Assembly (NCBI GenBank): GCA_003535955.1
Contig: DPZM01000266.1
Span: 1 to 6,702 of the forward strand
Direction of reading: 5' to 3'
Length of the DNA stretch: 6,702 bases
Source of the DNA: Lachnospiraceae bacterium
GTDB taxonomy: Bacteria > Bacillota > Clostridia > Lachnospirales > Lachnospiraceae
Positions 1 through 4,970 of this stretch are shown in pieces. The notes beneath the pieces are model-generated. The model made no database searches, was not told the origin of the DNA, and saw only the letters and a program-made list of their open reading frames with translations. Both the position numbers and the translations under genes were made by a program. The stretch's first letter is position 1; the number at the start of each line of letters is the position of its first letter.

Positions 1-104
1 GTGAGGACACGGGGACGGTTCTGCTGTCTTCATGTATTCATTCTGCAAAGACTCACGATCCGTTTTATAACATGAAGACAGCAGAACCGTCCCCGTGTCT
101 TCAC
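1..104. repeat. REPIN-like palindromic element: two inverted 35-bp units around a 34-nt spacer
   Basis: Positions 1-35 and 70-104 are inverted copies matching at 34 of 35 positions (position 5 is G where A is expected). Each unit holds a smaller inverted repeat: TGAAGACA and TGTCTTCA at 73-80 and 96-103, and the same pair with one change at 2-9 and 25-32, around a 15-base core containing GGGGACGGTTCT. Two REP-like hairpin units in opposite orientation make up the layout called a REPIN or BIME, whose known relatives are mobilised by RAYT (TnpA-REP, Y1-type) transposases; GGGGAC-ended palindromes recur in that class (family knowledge, not a search result). The element may extend past position 1. 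On the minus strand it lies in the exporter frame, which is the only one of three sense frames open through it. It could also be read as a terminator-like hairpin, but it has no poly-T tract and lies within an open frame. Confidence 0.8.
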
Positions 105-1047
105 CTGAATCGATCGCAAAGACGTCCGCAATCCTTCCCGCACTCGCAAGCGCCCTGTTAAGCAGCAGGATAAGGTTGGCAAGCTTTATAAGTTCAACCA
201 GGATCTGTGACATATAGTTATAGAGCGCCACAACCTGACCCTTGCTTAAGATACCGGCATCAACCTTGAGCGCTCCGACATAAATAAGCACTACGATCGC
301 AAGGTTTATAAGTATAAAGGTCATTGGATTAAGAGATGCGGACAGGTGCCCGGCCCTTCTCTGTTCCCTCAGTAATTCTTCGTTCTGTAAGGTGTAATTA
401 TCCCTCTCATGCTCTTCAAGGGTAAAGGCCCTTATAACTCTGGCTCCCACAAGGTTTTCTCTGGTAAGGAGCGTAACGGCATCGAGCCTGCCCTGAACCT
501 TCTTAAGCATGGGAATATTGAAATACATAACGAAACCGACCACGATAAAAAGAATGATTATGACTAAAACGAAAATAAAAGCTGCCCTGAAATTGATCGT
601 AAATGCCATGATCATGGCACCGAACACAATAAAAGGTGACCTTAAAAAAAGACGCAGGAACATGTTCACTCCCGTCTGCGTCTGATTTATATCAGCTGTC
701 ATTCTGGTGATCATTGTTGAAGTTCCGAGCTTGTCTATATCCGAATAAGACAGACTCATGATGTGTCTGAAAAGATCGTGCCTAAGCCCCGTGGAGAAAC
801 CCACCGCTGCCTTGGCTGCCATATACTGGGCAGAGACCGCACTGATAAGACCTGTAAGCCCCAGGCTTATCATGATGATGCTGCACTTAATGATATACGG
901 TTTATCACCGCTTCCTATACCCTTGTCTATGATACCGGCAACGACAAGGGGGACAAAGAGCTCGAATATCGCTTCCAGCATCTTAAATAGCGGGGCAAGA
1001 ATACATTCCTTCCTATATGCTTTTAAATATTTCAGTAATCCTCTCAC
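1..1047 (-). CDS. ABC exporter half-transporter (membrane domain; C-terminus beyond left edge, palindrome in linker)
   Basis: The 349 visible codons form the membrane domain of a type IV (B-subfamily-like) ABC exporter, a polytopic inner-membrane protein that normally carries its own C-terminal ATPase domain. Predicted helices lie near residues 17-40, 54-78, 136-156, 157-177, 241-261 and 272-298. Family-typical stretches are LEAIFELFVPLVVAGIID (about 24-41), TSTMITRMTADINQ (109-122) and the coupling-helix region ENLVGARVIRAFTLEEHE (197-214). The start is GTG at 1047, six bases after a GGTGGAG Shine-Dalgarno; the N-terminus then has the length usual for the family. The gene begins three bases after the preceding EAL gene stops. 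From about residue 315 the frame runs through the palindrome at 1-104 without a stop to the window edge, so no Walker A, signature or Walker B motif is visible. Such proteins often work as heterodimers encoded by adjacent genes, but no partner is visible. Substrate cannot be told. The exporter call is strong; an intact ATPase domain is unproven. Confidence 0.9.
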   Translation of the reverse strand, partial: MRGLLKYLKAYRKECILAPLFKMLEAIFELFVPLVVAGIIDKGIGSGDKPYIIKCSIIMISLGLTGLISAVSAQYMAAKAAVGFSTGLRHDLFRHIMSLSYSDIDKLGTSTMITRMTADINQTQTGVNMFLRLFLRSPFIVFGAMIMAFTINFRAAFIFVLVIIILFIVVGFVMYFNIPMLKKVQGRLDAVTLLTRENLVGARVIRAFTLEEHERDNYTLQNEELLREQRRAGHLSASLNPMTFILINLAIVVLIYVGALKVDAGILSKGQVVALYNYMSQILVELIKLANLILLLNRALASAGRIADVFAIDSGEDTGTVLLSSCYKTDRESLQNEYMKTAEPSPCPH

Positions 1048-1050
1048 CTT

Positions 1051-3018
1051 TTACTCCACCGCCGCTTGACCTATTTGCTTCTGCATGAATTCGATAAAGT
1101 CACGCTCGGGCAGAGGCCGGCAGAAGTAGTAACCCTGCAGGTACTCACAGCCCTGTATGTAATCTGCTCCCAGGTGGGTGAACTTGTCAACCACCGTTTC
1201 TTCCTCTACACCTTCTACAAGAACCTTCTTGCCCATCTGTTTGAGCATCTTGATCGTCTCTCTTACCATGATCCACATCTGTGGGTCATCAACCCCGTCG
1301 ACAAAGGTTTTATCAAGCTTGACTATATCCACCGGAAGGGTCGTGACTCTCTTGACATTCGAGTAACCCGTTCCGTAATCATCAAGTGCAAAGTTAATAC
1401 CCATCTCGTGAAGGCTGTTTATATTGGCATCCACGACATCGGGATCAAAATCAACTGCCGATTCGGTTATCTCAAGGTTTATAAGGGACGGATCAAGCCT
1501 GTATTTTTCAAGCAGTTTACTCACCTTATCCACCAGATTCATCTCTATACACTGGGATGTCGACATGTTTATCTCGATGCAGGAAAGCCCCAGCTCCTTA
1601 AAATCATTGGCGGAAATAAACCTGCAGACATCCTCCATGACGAAATCGCCTATCGCATGGATATCACCACTCCTCTCCGCCGCCTCGATAAACAGGGCCG
1701 GGGATATTATGCCGTATTTTTCATCCCTCAGTCTTACGAAGGCTTCTGCTGCAACAAATCTCTTCTCAAGAATGGAATAGATAGGCTGGTAAAAGAGTTC
1801 AAAGCTCTCATGCTTAAGGGCCCTCTTTATGATCTCATCAAGTTCACTCTTTATCTTGAATTCACGGTCGTTTACGTAGTCCGGATAATTCATTACATCC
1901 TTTACCGCCGGAAGGAAGGTATGGAAGTTGCTTCCGAAGGTATAAAGAGTATTGAAGTTATCTATATCATTCGGACAGCGAAGGATACACAGCCTGGCAT
2001 CCACCATGAGTGTGAAGTCCCTGAACTCAATGGTATCGACAAAGTGGTCACGAATAAGCGTTCCCAGTTTCTTTACCCTGTCGTAGTCGGATGTTTCGCT
2101 GACAAATACGTACAGGCCTTCTTCAAGATAATACATATCCGCATCAGCCGAGGCTTCGACAACATAGTCACCAAATAGCTTCGACCGGCTCTTAAAGAAT
2201 TCACTGAGAAGATCTTCTCCAAGATAGAGCCTTAAGTTCTTATAGTTTACAAGCTTGACCAAAAGCACGTAAACCGGGGCACCCGTAGCGAGGACATTCT
2301 TGATCTTTTCATGAGCCACATAGTATTTACCTGCTCCGGTCACAGGATCGAGCAGCTCCTCATCGCGCCTTATGATAAGCGAGAAAAGAAGGGTTGCGAT
2401 CGTTATCGTAAACATCTCAACAAGGTGTTCCGGGAAGAAATACTGAATGACTATTCCTGCGATCGATACAGGATACAGGGACATCATCACCATAAACTTA
2501 TCCTTCCTGATTATCCGCCTGTGCTTTAAGAGAATACCCATCTCAAAGATCATGAATAGAGCGCTTGTCGCATAGAAAATATAGATACCGTCATGGCGTA
2601 TATATTTCAGATCATCACTGACCTCAAAAATGTAATGAACGAATAGATTAATAAGAAGAGCAACATTATTGATGATCATGGCGGCGTACCATATGATCCT
2701 TACCTTCCTGCTCCCGGTGAATTCATGCCACATTCCTATGTTGGAATAAATGTAGGGAAGATATACCGGAAGGAGCATATTGTGCGAAAAGAAGTAGAGA
2801 TACTGCCATATATAATTTATGTTTCGGTTAAGAATGGTATGTTCCGAATAATTCTGTATATAGGCACCCCAGAAATCACCCAGAGTCGAAAACATCATGG
2901 TCAGGACAACAAGATAGAAAAGTCCGTTGGTCCTGCCCCGGAACATTTTTTTAAGGACGCAGGATCCCATGACCAGTAATAATATTATAAAAGCACATAT
3001 ATCGTAGTATAGTATCAT
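1051..3018 (-). CDS. Seven-helix membrane c-di-GMP phosphodiesterase (degenerate GGDEF + EAL), paralogue 1
   Basis: A 655-residue membrane protein predicted to hydrolyse cyclic di-GMP to pGpG at the cytoplasmic face. Seven hydrophobic helices lie near residues 3-22, 32-52, 68-92, 107-128, 144-164, 175-195 and 200-216. A GGDEF-like fold follows (about 220-375) in which the signature is replaced by EEGLY (299-303), so cyclase activity is not expected. The EAL domain spans about 385-645. Its expected metal and catalytic residues are present: E425 (motif reads EAF rather than EAL), N484, E516, D546 and D547 in DDYGTGYSN, K567 and E602. The final Gln is ambiguous because the segment 617-629 carries a near-repeat, DYIQG then EYLQG, with Q622 and Q628. 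ATG at 3018 overlaps the upstream stop as ATGA, with GGAAGG ten bases upstream. It is colinear with the neighbour at 3015-4970 over its whole length, so the pair arose by tandem duplication. The membrane sensor's signal is unknown. Confidence 0.93.
   Translation of the reverse strand: MILYYDICAFIILLLVMGSCVLKKMFRGRTNGLFYLVVLTMMFSTLGDFWGAYIQNYSEHTILNRNINYIWQYLYFFSHNMLLPVYLPYIYSNIGMWHEFTGSRKVRIIWYAAMIINNVALLINLFVHYIFEVSDDLKYIRHDGIYIFYATSALFMIFEMGILLKHRRIIRKDKFMVMMSLYPVSIAGIVIQYFFPEHLVEMFTITIATLLFSLIIRRDEELLDPVTGAGKYYVAHEKIKNVLATGAPVYVLLVKLVNYKNLRLYLGEDLLSEFFKSRSKLFGDYVVEASADADMYYLEEGLYVFVSETSDYDRVKKLGTLIRDHFVDTIEFRDFTLMVDARLCILRCPNDIDNFNTLYTFGSNFHTFLPAVKDVMNYPDYVNDREFKIKSELDEIIKRALKHESFELFYQPIYSILEKRFVAAEAFVRLRDEKYGIISPALFIEAAERSGDIHAIGDFVMEDVCRFISANDFKELGLSCIEINMSTSQCIEMNLVDKVSKLLEKYRLDPSLINLEITESAVDFDPDVVDANINSLHEMGINFALDDYGTGYSNVKRVTTLPVDIVKLDKTFVDGVDDPQMWIMVRETIKMLKQMGKKVLVEGVEEETVVDKFTHLGADYIQGCEYLQGYYFCRPLPERDFIEFMQKQIGQAAVE
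1054..1060 (-). promoter_or_regulatory. Shine-Dalgarno site fixing the GTG start of the ABC exporter
   Basis: The minus strand reads GGTGGAG six bases before GTG at 1047. The site lies within the last codons and up to the stop of the preceding EAL gene, so ribosomes finishing that gene would be placed to restart. It supports a GTG start at 1047, which also gives the N-terminus expected for the exporter family. Confidence 0.7.
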
Positions 3019-4970
3019 AATCTGGAAGCCTTCCTTGAATTATGCTCTTTCATAAATGCCAGAAAATCAGTCTGATTAAGAGGCTTGGAGAAATAGAAGC
3101 CCTGAATGTAATCGCACCCGAGTCCGATGAAACGGTCAAGCGTCCTCTTGTCCTCCACTCCCTCCACCAGGATCTTCTTGTTCATCTTTTTCAGCATATC
3201 AACAGTATTTACAATGGCGATCCACATCTTGGGGTCATCCATCTCATCGACGAAGGACTTGTCGAACTTGATAATGTCAAGCGGCAGGGAAACCACCCTT
3301 TTTATATTTGAGTATCCCGTGCCGTAATCATCCAATGAAAAACGGAAGCCCATATTCCAAAGGCTGAAAATATTATTATCCGTAATGACCGGATCGTAAT
3401 CCACTGCTGTTTCCGTTATTTCAAGATTTATCTGGGATGTCTTCACCCTGTACTTGGATATAAGTCCGCGTATCTTCTCGACAAGCCGGGGCTCGATACA
3501 CTGTGTTACCGAAAGGTTGATCTCGATATACTTAAGGCCTGACTTGGCAAATTCGGCCCTGTGTATAAACCTGCATACATCCTCCAAAACAAAATCACCT
3601 ATATCGTGGATCGCTCCACTGTCCTCGGCTGCAGGTATGAAGATAGCCGGTGATACAAATCCGTATTGATCATCTTCAAGTCGTATAAGAGCTTCTGCGG
3701 ATACAAACCTGTCCTCTGCGACCGAGTAAATGGGCTGATAATACATCCTGAACCTGTTACCCTCTATCCCCTTTTTTATGATCTCATTTATATCGTTCTT
3801 TATCTTAAAGTCACGCGATTCAGAAATCTCGGACAGGATGATCACCTGGTCCATATCCGGTATTAAATTGTGAAAAGTATTATTGAACCTGAGAAGTGAC
3901 TGCTGGGTGGGCAGATCCTGGGGGAGCCTCGAAAGACACACCTTATTGTTAAGCCTTATCTCAAGATTGTTAAGCTTGAAACTCTCGTTAAGATACGCAA
4001 CGACCAGCCTTGCAAGGTCGAGCGACTGCTCATATCTGTCACCTTCCGCAATGATCACAAATACCCCTCTGCCGTTATAATATACATCCGTATAAAGGTT
4101 AAGTATCCTGCCCATCTGTATGAACTTTTCTCCAACCCTTTTAAGCACCTTGTTGTAAGTCTCTATACCCAGATTGTTCCTTAAGGCTTTGGAATTGCGG
4201 ATCTTAATGAAGACGGCATTCATTGGCCGCCCCACGCTGTAAGCCTTATGCATATCCGTAAAAAAAGCATGCATGCTCATAGTTCCGACAACCGCGTCCA
4301 TCACTTCCTCGGGACGCTGAACGGCAGTTGCTATCATAAAAAGGGTAAGCGTTGTTGCCAGCATCTCAACCCTTAACGGAGGATATACCCTCTGAACCAC
4401 TACAGCCATAAGGTTAAGGGGGATAAAGGATGCAAGCATAAAGAACTCTCCCCTGCGGATCGTATTTTTATATCTTAAAAGAAGGTATGCCTGCACACCT
4501 ATAAAATAAAAGCCGACTATATAGATTATGGTAAGACCGGAATTCCTGTGGTAAACTCCGTTCTCATCAATATAAAACATAAATCCCGTGAAAAAGTTGG
4601 AAATAACAGCCAGAACGATCACGATCGTCGGTACTGCAAGGCACCAGGTGAGCAGGCTTTTCTTACCAAGCTTGTACCATATACCATAATAAGAAATAAT
4701 AAAGAGGATATAAGCCGGTATTACCAGGTTCCTAAGAATGTAAAACAGAGAATTGGTTATAAGCTGGATCGTTGCGTTGGAAGGAGCCTGAGGAATATAA
4801 GTGCCAAAGAGAGAGTCAAAGGTATCCATGGCGCTTGCCGCAAAAAACAGAACAGACAACGCAAGGATAAGACGGTTTGTCCTCCCCTTTGTATACTTTT
4901 TGTATACAAAAAAGGCCAAGACCGTCAATGCCAATACGATCGCACATATGTCAAAGTATATTATACGCAT
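3015..4970 (-). CDS. Seven-helix membrane c-di-GMP phosphodiesterase (degenerate GGDEF + EAL), paralogue 2
   Basis: A 651-residue membrane protein predicted to degrade cyclic di-GMP. Hydrophobic helices lie near residues 4-22, 32-53, 72-95, 104-126, 144-165, 176-193 and 200-216. The following GGDEF-like domain (about 220-380) has NGRGV (299-303) in place of the signature and should be catalytically dead; in other composite proteins such domains bind GTP or regulate the EAL domain. The EAL domain (about 385-640) has a full catalytic set: E426 in a true EAL motif, N485, E517 in LEITE, D547 and D548 in DDYGTGYSN, K568, E603 and Q623 in DYIQGFYF. The E603-to-Q623 spacing is the usual 20 residues, so this copy is the more canonical enzyme of the pair. 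ATG at 4970 has GGGGGA seven bases upstream and overlaps the end of the GGDEF gene by 20 bases, suggesting translational coupling. Sensor ligand unknown. Confidence 0.95.
   Translation of the reverse strand: MRIIYFDICAIVLALTVLAFFVYKKYTKGRTNRLILALSVLFFAASAMDTFDSLFGTYIPQAPSNATIQLITNSLFYILRNLVIPAYILFIISYYGIWYKLGKKSLLTWCLAVPTIVIVLAVISNFFTGFMFYIDENGVYHRNSGLTIIYIVGFYFIGVQAYLLLRYKNTIRRGEFFMLASFIPLNLMAVVVQRVYPPLRVEMLATTLTLFMIATAVQRPEEVMDAVVGTMSMHAFFTDMHKAYSVGRPMNAVFIKIRNSKALRNNLGIETYNKVLKRVGEKFIQMGRILNLYTDVYYNGRGVFVIIAEGDRYEQSLDLARLVVAYLNESFKLNNLEIRLNNKVCLSRLPQDLPTQQSLLRFNNTFHNLIPDMDQVIILSEISESRDFKIKNDINEIIKKGIEGNRFRMYYQPIYSVAEDRFVSAEALIRLEDDQYGFVSPAIFIPAAEDSGAIHDIGDFVLEDVCRFIHRAEFAKSGLKYIEINLSVTQCIEPRLVEKIRGLISKYRVKTSQINLEITETAVDYDPVITDNNIFSLWNMGFRFSLDDYGTGYSNIKRVVSLPLDIIKFDKSFVDEMDDPKMWIAIVNTVDMLKKMNKKILVEGVEDKRTLDRFIGLGCDYIQGFYFSKPLNQTDFLAFMKEHNSRKASRL
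3029..3034 (-). promoter_or_regulatory. Shine-Dalgarno site for EAL paralogue 1
   Basis: GGAAGG lies inside the 3' end of the upstream EAL gene, ten bases before the ATG of the ATGA stop/start overlap. The spacing is slightly long, so expression may depend on coupling to translation of the upstream gene. Confidence 0.55.
4888..4910. repeat. Short perfect inverted repeat near the 5' end of an EAL gene
   Basis: TTTGTATAC and GTATACAAA form a perfect 9-bp inverted repeat around five T residues. It lies in codons about 21-28 of the EAL gene that starts at 4970 and encodes the Lys-rich cytoplasmic turn after the first membrane helix. A hairpin here in the message could slow translation early in the gene, but it may be a chance product of the AT-rich lysine and tyrosine codons. 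Confidence 0.4.

Noticed and set aside
1..104. Palindrome read as an intrinsic transcription terminator or CRISPR-like repeat
   Set aside because: No poly-T tract follows the stem on either strand within view, it lies within an open coding frame, and there are only two inverted copies with one spacer, not direct repeats.
758..1069. Plus-strand open frames near 758-1069
   Set aside because: They are opposite the exporter gene, whose minus-strand frame is open for 349 codons with clear family motifs.
1066..2178. Long open frame of 370 codons on the plus strand
   Set aside because: It lies wholly opposite the EAL gene at 1051-3018, whose domains and catalytic residues are clear. Its translation shows no family I recognise, and it is a codon-bias shadow.
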